From positions 1 to 64,000 of the forward strand of contig NZ_SMCO01000003.1 in the NCBI RefSeq assembly GCF_004346685.1: 64,000 bases of DNA. Reading direction: 5' to 3'. Below are positions 56,896 to 64,000 of this stretch, piece by piece. Both the position numbers and the translations under genes were made by a program. The notes under the pieces were generated by a model. That model saw only the letters and a program-made list of their open reading frames with translations, ran no database searches and was not told the DNA's origin. Numbering within the stretch: the stretch's first letter is position 1; every line of letters begins with the position of its first letter. Source of the stretch: Sulfurirhabdus autotrophica. Lineage in GTDB: Bacteria > Pseudomonadota > Gammaproteobacteria > Burkholderiales > SMCO01.

Positions 56896-57708
56896 CTATG
56901 CTGCAGTACTCCAGTCATCCACAGACCAGCGCCGCAACACAATTTTCCCACCTCTATTCATTTTTAAAAGAGCGCCGCCGTCTTTTGAAAGCGCTTCAAA
57001 CCCGCCCTCAGTCATCAACGGCTTGCCTTCCCTGAACGGCAAGGTAGAAAGTTTAATTTGCCAGGGCATCTCTCCTGAGCGCCGCACCCCAAATGACACT
57101 TCAAAATCCAGCAGTTCCACGATTTGCTTGAGGCCATATTCCCTGCACTCAATCAAGGTGCTCAGCGATTCTGATTGAGGCACAAAATAACCGCGATCAC
57201 GGACGTACATGAAATAATCGCCCACCACCAACAACAATCCTTTACGCTGCCCGGAAATGTCTGTGATATCGCCTTCATCCTGGAACCGTAAAGCAATCGA
57301 TTCAGCGCCGGGTTCACTGATCTTTCGCCACACCAGATGCTCAGTACTATTGGGCGATCCTTCCCACAAGTTTTCGCCTTCGAAACGCATTTCCCTGTCG
57401 TTGGCCTTTCCCCGAGAGGGCTGATAGTCAATCTGCCGTCGGCGATGCAACAAACCATCCCCCACTATGCAGGCACCAGCAATGGCTTGCTGGCTTGCCA
57501 GCCACATCAATTCTTCCTGATTCATTTCTGACAAGGATGCTTTTCCGGAAAAATCCGGGCGCCCAGCAGGAACCAGAAGACTTGCATGCAGCCGCTTTGT
57601 CTGCAACCAGAATGAACGAGCAACCTCTTCTGTTTCTCCCCCCGATGGAAGTTGCTGCCAAGCCCCTCTGTATTTGTCCGGTACATCTTCTGTGGTTTTC
57701 ATTTGCAT
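56896..57708 (-). CDS. Conserved hypothetical protein
   Basis: From the ATG at 57708, with AAGGG upstream, the protein is 270 residues; the frame opens further to 57762 but without a ribosome site. It begins near YRGAWQQL and contains WLQTKRLHASLLVP near residue 50, RQIDYQPSRG near residue 105, REMRFEGENLWEG near residue 120 and LLLVVGDYFMYVRDR near residue 175, which I recall as a conserved pattern in uncharacterised proteobacterial proteins. No signal peptide or helix is visible. It is divergent to the next gene. Confidence 0.68.
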   Translation of the reverse strand: MQMKTTEDVPDKYRGAWQQLPSGGETEEVARSFWLQTKRLHASLLVPAGRPDFSGKASLSEMNQEELMWLASQQAIAGACIVGDGLLHRRRQIDYQPSRGKANDREMRFEGENLWEGSPNSTEHLVWRKISEPGAESIALRFQDEGDITDISGQRKGLLLVVGDYFMYVRDRGYFVPQSESLSTLIECREYGLKQIVELLDFEVSFGVRRSGEMPWQIKLSTLPFREGKPLMTEGGFEALSKDGGALLKMNRGGKIVLRRWSVDDWSTAA

Positions 57709-57889
57709 TTGCACACCCTTCTTTACAGAAATTATTCTGAAAAACTTCCGCACGCAAAACAATACTTTTTATGAAAGTATATCAAGCACAAATACTCTTC
57801 TTCTAACAGTTTCGGCTTAAACTGTTAAAAAGAGCAAAATCATTTGAGAATTTTACATATTTTCTGGGTGAAACCGGCACTGGAGCGCT

Positions 57890-58501
57890 ATGAATGAACG
57901 CATAAGACATATACTCAACCAAATATCAACCCTTGAAGACGAGCTCAGAACTGCGCTTTTTGAGCAGGAAGCCAAAATGCGGTACCGCATCGAAGGCAAG
58001 CGCGTCAAATTTGAACGCGCTATCAAAGAAGCCCACCAGCGGTTGAAATTAGGCATTTTACGCTGGTTCTTAACCGTCCCCCCCCTAAACTATCTCACTG
58101 CGCCCATCATCTATGGCATGATTATCCCGCTGGTTTTTCTGGATATGACCGTCACAATCTATCAACTGACTTGTTTTCCCATTTACAAAATCCCGAAGGT
58201 CCGGCGCTCACAATTCATTATCTTTGACCATCAGCACCTGTCATATCTGAATGCAATTGAAAAATTCCATTGCCTGTATTGCTCCTATGCTAATGGTCTC
58301 ATGGCCTATGCACGTGAAATTATCGCACGTACCGAACAGTATTTTTGCCCTATTAAACACGCCAGTAAATTACTGCATTCACACTCTCGCTATGCGCAGT
58401 TTCTTGACTATGGCGATGCAACAGACTTCCAAACCAAACTCAATCAGTTCCGGACTGAACTTGCCAACGAAAGAAAGAAGAATAAAAATACAGATAGTTA
58501 G
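57890..58501 (+). CDS. Conserved membrane protein with Cys cluster, unknown
   Basis: The 203-residue protein starts with a coiled-coil-like helix (STLEDELRTALFEQEAKM), then a hydrophobic stretch at about residues 58-100 (ILRWFLTVPPLNYLTAPIIYGMIIPLVFLDMTVTIYQLTCF) that can form two membrane segments, then the soluble part with FHCLYCSYANGLMAY near residue 125 and YFCPIKHASKL near residue 152. The C-x-x-C plus later Cys/His could bind zinc or haem, or be redox-active. I have no named family. It starts with ATG at 57890 without a clear Shine-Dalgarno site. Confidence 0.7.
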   Translation: MNERIRHILNQISTLEDELRTALFEQEAKMRYRIEGKRVKFERAIKEAHQRLKLGILRWFLTVPPLNYLTAPIIYGMIIPLVFLDMTVTIYQLTCFPIYKIPKVRRSQFIIFDHQHLSYLNAIEKFHCLYCSYANGLMAYAREIIARTEQYFCPIKHASKLLHSHSRYAQFLDYGDATDFQTKLNQFRTELANERKKNKNTDS

Positions 58502-58631
58502 CGCAACATACAAGCGCGTTACCCGCGCTCCACGAATTTGGCCCAGTTTACTATTTTGATGTTCGTAAACGATTTAGATAAAACCATGTAAAATAGTCGG
58601 ACATTGATTTAAAGAACCAAGGAGAGCTGTT

Positions 58632-59234
58632 TTGACTACGAACACCACTGAACGCTTCGCCCAGGCGATTGCGGGCTTCGACGCTGCCAATGCAGAAGAC
58701 CCAAACAAAGAAATTTCCGAAGGGGCAGAACACCCCAAGGAACTGCTTTACGCGCAACGTATGAGCGCCATGTTGAAACGATTTGCACCAGAGGCATCTG
58801 AAGCGGTTCAGCTTGCTGTCCGTTGCCAGCACATTCAGCGTTGGAAAAGCGCGCGTACCGATTATCCTGCTACGCCTGAAGGATACAAAAAATGGCGTAC
58901 CGATCTGCAAAAATTTCATGCTGAAACAGCCGGTAATATCATGCGCGAGGCTGGCTATGATGATGAAATGATCACTCGCGTGCAATCTTTGTTGCGCAAG
59001 GAAGGCCTGAAGCGTAATCCTGAAACACAATTACTGGAAGACGTAGTTGACCTGGTTTTCCTGGAATATTACATGGATGATTTTGTCAAAAAATATAGCC
59101 ATTATGACGAAGCAAAATGGATTGATATCATCCAGAAAACCTGGAGAAAAATGTCTCCGGAAGGGCATAAGTTTGCACTGACACTTAATTTGCCTCCGGC
59201 GCATGTTCCGCTGATATTGAAGGCGGTAGGGTAA
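58632..59234 (+). CDS. DUF4202 domain protein
   Basis: The 200-residue protein is DUF4202: FAQAIAGFDAANAEDPN at the start, PKELLYAQRMSAMLKRF near residue 35, AVRCQHIQRWKSARTDYPATPEGYKKWRTDL (in parts) near residue 62, and LLEDVVDLVFLEYYM near residue 133. The His/Asp distribution suggests a relative of HD-domain hydrolases, but activity is not established. The start is TTG, supported by AAGGAG 7 bases upstream. Its last 50 bases overlap, on the opposite strand, the end of the next gene. Confidence 0.85.
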   Translation: MTTNTTERFAQAIAGFDAANAEDPNKEISEGAEHPKELLYAQRMSAMLKRFAPEASEAVQLAVRCQHIQRWKSARTDYPATPEGYKKWRTDLQKFHAETAGNIMREAGYDDEMITRVQSLLRKEGLKRNPETQLLEDVVDLVFLEYYMDDFVKKYSHYDEAKWIDIIQKTWRKMSPEGHKFALTLNLPPAHVPLILKAVG

Positions 59235-59670
59235 TCAGGGCTTTTTTTCCTGGGGCTTCCTTTTTTGGACAAACCATCGCGAATTCCTCTTCGGCAATTG
59301 TGCCGGGAGGAATTGCGTCCATTTTAATCTGCGCGGCTTCAAGAGAAATTGACGTAATAAAGCGACCGCCTTCGGCATAGGTTATCCCGTAACTGTACCC
59401 TTGCGTTCGCTCCTTGCAATTGATTATACGACGTACCTTTTTCTCTTTGATTTTTTTACCGGAAGCCTGATCAATGATCTCTGGCTCCCTATATTGCAGT
59501 TTTTCCCAAAATTCAACATTTTCTCCATTCTGCTTAACATCCCCTTTATCAACAGAAAAAGTGATGTTGGGAGTGTTTGTGGTAATGGTCACCCACTCTT
59601 CTGCTGCATGTGCCGTTTTGACACCAAAAAGAAACAACAAAATCGCCAGGTTAAAAAAAACTCTACTCAT
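59185..59670 (-). CDS. Exported protein, surface-adhesin E-like
   Basis: The 161-residue protein has a signal peptide (cleavage after AHA, near residue 22), then a domain with EEWVTITTNTPNITFSVDKGDV and KKVRRIINCKERTQGYSYGITY, a pattern like that of the surface-adhesin protein E family (PF16747), and two Cys. The C-terminal tail overlaps the DUF4202 gene on the other strand by 50 bases; such convergent overlaps are unusual but the frame is intact. The start codon overlaps the stop of a frameshifted upstream ORF as ATGA. Confidence 0.7.
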   Translation of the reverse strand: MSRVFFNLAILLFLFGVKTAHAAEEWVTITTNTPNITFSVDKGDVKQNGENVEFWEKLQYREPEIIDQASGKKIKEKKVRRIINCKERTQGYSYGITYAEGGRFITSISLEAAQIKMDAIPPGTIAEEEFAMVCPKKEAPGKKALITLPPSISAEHAPEAN

Positions 59671-59836
59671 TCTTGCCTCCCCATGGCTTTATATAAATTG
59701 AATACTTGTTGCGTTAGCCATACCACGACAGCAATCAGGCTTGCAGCGCCTAATCTCAGGCCCATCTACCAGGATCAGGATTAATACCGCGTTCCATCTG
59801 TTCAATACCACTTCGTCTTAAATCGCGCCAGCGCAT
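59667..59836 (-). pseudogene. Frameshifted small membrane-protein ORF
   Basis: A 26-codon frame begins with ATG at 59836, with GGAG 8 bases upstream (59845-59848), and stops at 59756. One base out of frame the sequence continues as RLGAASLIAVVVWLTQQVFNL and ends in TGA at 59667-59669, which overlaps the next gene's start. Adding a single base after GRWA would restore a protein of about 56 residues with one transmembrane helix. The start MRWRDLRRS faintly resembles the N-terminus of YpfJ-type neutral zinc metallopeptidases. Either a recent deletion or a sequencing error is possible. Confidence 0.6.
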
Positions 59837-59929
59837 CGTACTTTCTCCAAAAAGTAAGCATTCATTCTAACCAAACCCAATACGCTTGTGGTAAAAGAAA
59901 GCACTGACAGATAACAATAAACTGCCGAC

Positions 59930-60160
59930 ATGAATACACCGCATAATATGTTTGAGTTAAAAGACATTTTCACAGTTATACCAAATTGGGCCAACTGGAT
60001 TGCTCAAGATGAAGATGGTGCATGGTGGGCCTATGAAGCCCATCCAAACCAGCATGATATCGGGTGGTATGAAAATGAAGTGGGTAGAATTAAAAAAATT
60101 GGGCATGATATCCAAAACCCAGATTGGGAAAACAGTCTAACGCGGATACGTGAGAAGTGA
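59930..60160 (+). CDS. Small conserved hypothetical protein
   Basis: The 76-residue protein is acidic and aromatic-rich, with four Trp in PNWANWIAQDEDGAWWAYE and IGWYENEVGRIKKIG. It has no signal peptide, membrane segment or Cys. The pattern, a small beta sheet with exposed Trp, occurs in short betaproteobacterial hypotheticals. It is divergent to the frameshifted ORF and converges with the HD-GYP gene. No ribosome site is strong. No function can be given. Confidence 0.65.
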   Translation: MNTPHNMFELKDIFTVIPNWANWIAQDEDGAWWAYEAHPNQHDIGWYENEVGRIKKIGHDIQNPDWENSLTRIREK

Positions 60161-60177
60161 ATCCGCTCCTAACCCTA

Positions 60178-61389
60178 TCAAATACCGGTTACTCTCTTAA
60201 GATCAAGTCCCCATTTAGCCGGATCTTCTACACACTCAATAGCATCCTGAGAACGCGACATATCCAGAATTTCCATCGCAATAGGCGCTTGTGACCGTGT
60301 AGAAAAAAAGATTTTAACAAACGGCTTCAAAAGACTACTTTCACTCTGATCCGTTACAACGCCCAATCTGCCGGAGCGTAACTTAAGCAAAGTACCTGTT
60401 GGGTAGATTCCCACCGTTTTGACGAAAGATTGGAACACCACCGGATCAAAATGACCTTGCCATTCAGCCATTTTACGCAATGCCTCCGCGGGCGCCCAAC
60501 CTGCCTTATAGCAACGGTTAGAAGTAATGGCATCATATACATCACATACGGCACCCATACGCGCAAAAAGCAGCAAGTCATTGCCTGATAATTTATCCGG
60601 GTAGCCGCTGCCATCCACTTTCTCATGGTGATGCAAACAAACTTCAAGTGCTATCTCATCCACACCATAGGACGCTTTCAAAACTTCCCACCCTCTTACA
60701 GGATGGGTTTTAACCACGTCAAACTCCTGATCCGTCAGGCGACCTGGTTTATTCAGCACATCATCCGGAATCGCCATTTTCCCCACATCATGAAGTAACC
60801 CTGCCATCCCCAATGACTTCAAGGTATCGCCTTCAATCCCCATATGCTTACCTAATGCAATCATGAGCGCACAAACTGCAACAGAATGGAGGTAGGTATA
60901 GTCATCCTTGGTTTTCAATCTTGCAAGACTTAATAGTGCACCAGGATTACGGGAAACAGACTGGTTAATTTCATCCACCAGCGAAGTCGCTTCTCCAAGC
61001 TGCAACGCCTTTCCCATTCGTGCTTCCTGAAACATGGACATCACTGCTTGCTTGGCTTTGCCCTGAATTTTTTTTGCTCGATCCATCTCCTGATCAAGAG
61101 AAACACGGGCTTTTTCTTGCGTTTTTTTAACTACTGCCTGCAGCAGAATATCATCTGTTTTCTGCTTAGCTTCCTCAACAGAAACCTCTTTTACCTGAGC
61201 GGGCACATCCAGTCCCTTTGAAGTATCTATCCATACCTCATGGACACCACTTTTCTGAATTGTCACTAGGTCTTTTTGCTCCGAAAGCTTAAATTTGGAC
61301 TTCCAGAACGGATGGTCCATCCAGCTCCCGCAAAACTCATCGACAAACATCCCGGTTTTCAGATCGCTGACGTTAATTTTTTTTCGCAT
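60178..61389 (-). CDS. HD-GYP domain cyclic-di-GMP phosphodiesterase
   Basis: The 403-residue protein has an N-terminal DUF3391-type domain (about residues 1-130, KINVSDLKTGMFVDEFCGSW) and an HD-GYP domain: LLHDVGKMAIPDD near residue 198, CLHHHEKVDGSGYPDKL near residue 255 and the conserved Lys/Asp residues between them. HD-GYP enzymes hydrolyse cyclic-di-GMP to GMP or pGpG, the latter a substrate of Orn, also in this window. No response-regulator receiver is attached; DUF3391 is probably the sensor. Confidence 0.93.
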   Translation of the reverse strand: MRKKINVSDLKTGMFVDEFCGSWMDHPFWKSKFKLSEQKDLVTIQKSGVHEVWIDTSKGLDVPAQVKEVSVEEAKQKTDDILLQAVVKKTQEKARVSLDQEMDRAKKIQGKAKQAVMSMFQEARMGKALQLGEATSLVDEINQSVSRNPGALLSLARLKTKDDYTYLHSVAVCALMIALGKHMGIEGDTLKSLGMAGLLHDVGKMAIPDDVLNKPGRLTDQEFDVVKTHPVRGWEVLKASYGVDEIALEVCLHHHEKVDGSGYPDKLSGNDLLLFARMGAVCDVYDAITSNRCYKAGWAPAEALRKMAEWQGHFDPVVFQSFVKTVGIYPTGTLLKLRSGRLGVVTDQSESSLLKPFVKIFFSTRSQAPIAMEILDMSRSQDAIECVEDPAKWGLDLKRVTGI

Positions 61390-61593
61390 AAACCAACCAA
61401 TCCCAAAGCCAACATCTGGCGTATAAAATAACCCTTATGTGCCAATTAATTCATAGGGTCAATTATTATCTCTGAAAAACACTCAGCTTATATGTTTAGT
61501 CTATGCCTGAATATTCAACTCATCAATTCCAGTATTCAAATCAACATTACGGCAATTCTGAATAACATTTGGTTTCTTCAGCTGTGTGGCATA

Positions 61594-63075
61594 TTAGCGC
61601 CCTTTCCCTCCCATAATAGCACCAAGTACTCCGCGTAAAATTTGTTTGCCCAACTGGCTCCCAATAGCACGGGCTGCACTCTTGGCCAGGGCTTCAACCA
61701 CGCCTTCCCTGCTACGTCCTGATTTCGCGCTGCTCCCACCAAACATGCCGCCCAACATTCCCCCGGTCTCTGCTGGTTCTTCTTGAGCCTTCACAACTTG
61801 CTCCGCTCGCGCTTTAAGAACTTCATAAGCAGATTCCCGATCCACTTCTGCTTCATAATGCCCATAAAGTACTGAAGCTCTAATCAGTTGCTGACAGGTA
61901 GCTTCGTCAACCGGACCAATCTGGCTTTGTGGCGGTACAATCAAGGCTCGTTCGACAACTGTTGGCCTGCCCTTTTCATCCAGGGTAGAAACCAAAGCTT
62001 CCCCCACGCCCAACTCTGTAATGGCACTTGCCACATCCAGATCCGGATTGGCCCGCATCGTTTGCGCAGCGGCTTTAACGGATTTTTGATCACGCGGCGT
62101 AAATGCACGCAATGCATGCTGAACTCGATTACCCAGTTGGCCAAGTATATTATCTGGAATGTCATCCGGATTTTGGGTGACAAAATACACCCCGACCCCT
62201 TTAGAACGGATCAGCCTTACAACCTGTTCAATTTTATCCAGTAAAGCTGATGGCGTATCCTTGAACAAAAGGTGGGCTTCATCAAAAAAGAACACTAACC
62301 GTGGTTTTTCAGGATCACCAATTTCCGGCAGATTTTCGAAAAGTTCCGATAACAATCCCAACAGGAAAGTCGAATAGACGCTTGGGGACTGCATCAATTT
62401 GTCCGCTGACAAAATATTGATCATTCCGCGGCCCTGGTTATCTGTTTGCATGATATCGCTAATATTAAGCGCCGGCTCACCAAACAGCTTATCTCCACCT
62501 CCCTGCTCAATACTTAACAACCCGCGCTGAATAGCGCCAATACTGGCTGCAGAAACATTTCCATAGTCTGTAGTAAATGTTTTCGCGTTATCCCCCACAT
62601 ACTGCAACATCGCACGTAAGTCTTTCAGATCAAGCAACAACATCCCATTATCATCAGCAATTTTGAAGACCAGCATCATTACGCCAGATTGGGTATCGTT
62701 CAGGTTAAGCATGCGTGAGAGCAGAAGAGGGCCAAATTCCGACACTGTTGTTCTGGCAGGGTGCCCCCTTTCTCCAAAAACATCCCAGAATGTGACCGGA
62801 CAAGAGGAGAAAACGTAGTCAGTGAGGCTCATTTTTTCAACACGCTCTGTGATTTTTGGGTGGGTTTTACCTGGTTGACTAATACCAGAAAGATCACCTT
62901 TTACATCAGACATAAATACTGGCACGCCCATGCGACTGAAATTTTCAGCTAGCACTTGAAGCGTAACCGTTTTTCCCGTACCAGTTGCACCTGCAATCAA
63001 GCCGTGTCGATTCGCCATTTTTGGCAGCAGAAAAACTTCCTTGTTTCCTTTTGCAATCAGTATAGGATCCGACAT
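61594..63075 (-). CDS. HerA-like/DUF853 ATPase (YjgR-type)
   Basis: The 493-residue protein has Walker [13 protein letters not shown] near residue 29, Walker [12 protein letters not shown] near residue 265 and the sensor block [31 protein letters not shown] (in parts) near residue 300, all of the DUF853/YjgR branch of HerA-FtsK ATPases. The C-terminal tail is Gly/Ala-rich ([16 protein letters not shown]). The GGAG 5 bases before the ATG supports the start. The cellular role of YjgR is not known; relatives act on DNA or in translocation. Confidence 0.92.
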   Translation of the reverse strand: MSDPILIAKGNKEVFLLPKMANRHGLIAGATGTGKTVTLQVLAENFSRMGVPVFMSDVKGDLSGISQPGKTHPKITERVEKMSLTDYVFSSCPVTFWDVFGERGHPARTTVSEFGPLLLSRMLNLNDTQSGVMMLVFKIADDNGMLLLDLKDLRAMLQYVGDNAKTFTTDYGNVSAASIGAIQRGLLSIEQGGGDKLFGEPALNISDIMQTDNQGRGMINILSADKLMQSPSVYSTFLLGLLSELFENLPEIGDPEKPRLVFFFDEAHLLFKDTPSALLDKIEQVVRLIRSKGVGVYFVTQNPDDIPDNILGQLGNRVQHALRAFTPRDQKSVKAAAQTMRANPDLDVASAITELGVGEALVSTLDEKGRPTVVERALIVPPQSQIGPVDEATCQQLIRASVLYGHYEAEVDRESAYEVLKARAEQVVKAQEEPAETGGMLGGMFGGSSAKSGRSREGVVEALAKSAARAIGSQLGKQILRGVLGAIMGGKGR

Positions 63076-63397
63076 GCCATCTCCGAATTAATCATCAAAT
63101 TTATTTCCTTCTGATTATCATATCATTATCCCATACAGGCGGCGAACCATACCAATTGCGTCACCCGTTTTACGATTGTTCAGACTTGCATCCTGATTCT
63201 GCATTTATCGCGTTTATCTGCCTTGCTTTTCAATAGATATGAAGATGACTCAAATTCAATTTCTCAGCCATTTTAGGAGGAAACTCTAGACCGACAGAAT
63301 CACCCAGATTTGAATGATCGGCATCCAGTGAGAAATTGAGCGAAAAAAAAAGGGCCAGGTCGTTAACCTGGCCCTTTTGGCTTTTTACCCCTTCAGC
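63076..63397. other. 322-base gap upstream of the HerA-like gene
   Basis: This gap should hold the promoter of the HerA-like gene on its left side and, on its right, the terminator at 63348-63378. A 16-codon frame at about 63240-63290 ends close to an AGGAGG but no start codon follows it. Nothing else is recognised. Confidence 0.45.
63342..63378 (-). terminator. Rho-independent terminator of the exported Ig-repeat protein
   Basis: On the minus strand a perfect 13-base stem of AAAAGGGCCAGGT and its complement around a five-base loop (63361-63365) is followed by an unbroken run of T (63342-63350 on the plus strand is A). It lies 20 bases downstream of the stop codon. Confidence 0.92.
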
Positions 63398-64000
63398 TTA
63401 TTTAATAACCTGTATGGAACTTGTTGCCGCATTACCGCTGGTATCCACAGCCTTAACACTGATTACATGGGTACCGGAACTCACTCTGCGCATGTTCCAA
63501 TTATAGGAAAGAGTGCCTCCAGTGACAGTCGTTGCGAGCAATCCATCTATGTAAAGGCTGGTATTGGCAACAGCAACATTATCTTTTGCTTCGGCTAATA
63601 TCAAAACCTTCGTCGCAATTTTGCTGCCATTTATCGGACTGGAAATAGTCACAGTAGGAGGTGTAATATCAACAGCGTTTTTAACATTCACCATTACAAC
63701 GGGTGAAGCGCTGTAATTACCTGCTGCGTCATAAGCATAAGCCACCAATTGCGCCTCACCATCCGATACCTTTGTTGAATCCCATGAGAATGCATATGGC
63801 GAAGCGTTATCACTAGCAACCAAAACACCATTAGCTAGCAGATCAACATGCGTCACCCCCACATTATCCGATGCAGAGGCATCAACAGAAACCCACCCTG
63901 ATACGGTCGCATTATTTCCTGGAGAACCGATTGCTACCACTGGCGCGCTCAAGTCTCTCGACACTGATAGAGCAGCAGCCTGCACCGCAGCAAAAGTATT
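63398..64000 (-). CDS. 3' end of exported protein with two Ig-like repeats, probably a subtilase (S8)
   Basis: The frame is open to the right edge of the window; about 200 residues are visible. The edge sequence NTFAAVQAAALSVSRD resembles the end of a subtilisin catalytic domain (GRVNTFAAV type), followed by two bacterial Ig-like repeats: APVVAIGSPGNNATVSGWVSVDAS...VGVTHVDLLANG, and PPTVTISSPINGSKIATKV...VAVANTSLYIDG, each ending in an aromatic/Gly strand such as YAYDAAGNYS and VKAVDTSGNA. This pattern is common in exported S8 peptidases of betaproteobacteria. The catalytic part is outside the window, so the protease call is inferred. Confidence 0.8.
   Translation of the reverse strand, partial: NTFAAVQAAALSVSRDLSAPVVAIGSPGNNATVSGWVSVDASASDNVGVTHVDLLANGVLVASDNASPYAFSWDSTKVSDGEAQLVAYAYDAAGNYSASPVVMVNVKNAVDITPPTVTISSPINGSKIATKVLILAEAKDNVAVANTSLYIDGLLATTVTGGTLSYNWNMRRVSSGTHVISVKAVDTSGNAATSSIQVIK

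Noticed and set aside
1-64000. tRNA, rRNA, CRISPR, insertion sequences, prophage or restriction genes
   Set aside because: Intergenic regions were read for T-loop and CCA-like ends, spaced repeats, transposase motifs and terminal inverted repeats; none was found.

Overview
The window reads as chromosomal DNA of a free-living betaproteobacterium, most probably from the order Nitrosomonadales; genus and species cannot be fixed from the sequence alone. The reasons are the gene order murJ-ribF-ileS-lspA-fkpB-ispH divergent from rpsT, a DUF3579 protein beside argD/argF, a betaproteobacterial-type proteasome homologue, and a pilE-fimT-pilV-pilW-pilX-pilY1 minor pilin operon. I saw no rRNA, tRNA, CRISPR array, insertion sequence or prophage. 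Nearly all the DNA is ordinary, densely packed chromosomal coding sequence.

Region 1 (about 0.7-15.6 kb, plus glgP at 21-23.6 kb) is a storage-glucan and sugar-phosphate island: a GH57 glucan-active enzyme, glgC, glgB, pgi, 6-phosphogluconolactonase, zwf, a short-form gnd, glgA and two different GT35 phosphorylases. Together these can build glycogen from glucose-1-phosphate, break it down by phosphorolysis, and feed glucose-6-phosphate into the oxidative pentose phosphate pathway to yield NAD(P)H. Between and after these genes lie housekeeping genes: a membrane-anchored aspartic protease, oligoribonuclease (orn), an M48 protease, a small cytochrome c, pterin dehydratase, rsgA and a DsrE-like exported protein.

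Region 2 (23.6-34.5 kb) holds a large protein with a degenerate PilZ-like domain, a Fur-family repressor with a perfect 7-1-7 operator palindrome in front of it, thiO, and the minor pilin operon ending in a 1395-residue PilY1 and a strong terminator. Region 3 (34.6-42.5 kb) is the conserved ispH-fkpB-lspA-ileS-ribF-murJ cluster on the minus strand, with rpsT divergent. Region 4 (42.5-48.4 kb) is arginine biosynthesis: DUF3579, argD, argF, a DUF2283 protein, argG, then ppnP, the proteasome homologue and yajQ.

Region 5 (48.4-64 kb) is more mixed: a tandem pair of YcgR/PilZ proteins with near-identical upstream elements, an arginase-family ureohydrolase, an NlpC/P60 lipoprotein, a ComEA-like HhH protein, a membrane HExxH protein, a methyltransferase, SseB, a second DsrE-like exported protein, a DMT transporter behind a long structured leader, several conserved unknowns, a frameshifted small membrane ORF, an HD-GYP phosphodiesterase, a HerA/DUF853 ATPase and the 3' end of an exported protein with Ig-like repeats (probably a subtilase). 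Cyclic-di-GMP-linked proteins recur across the window (PilZ-like, YajQ, two YcgR, HD-GYP) beside type IV pilus genes, which points to surface motility or attachment control.

The observations most worth follow-up are the HslV-like proteasome homologue with no ATPase partner nearby, the Fur-family operator, the structured leader before the DMT transporter, the hairpin before argD, the duplicated YcgR promoter element and the frameshifted small gene. No wholly new system is evident.
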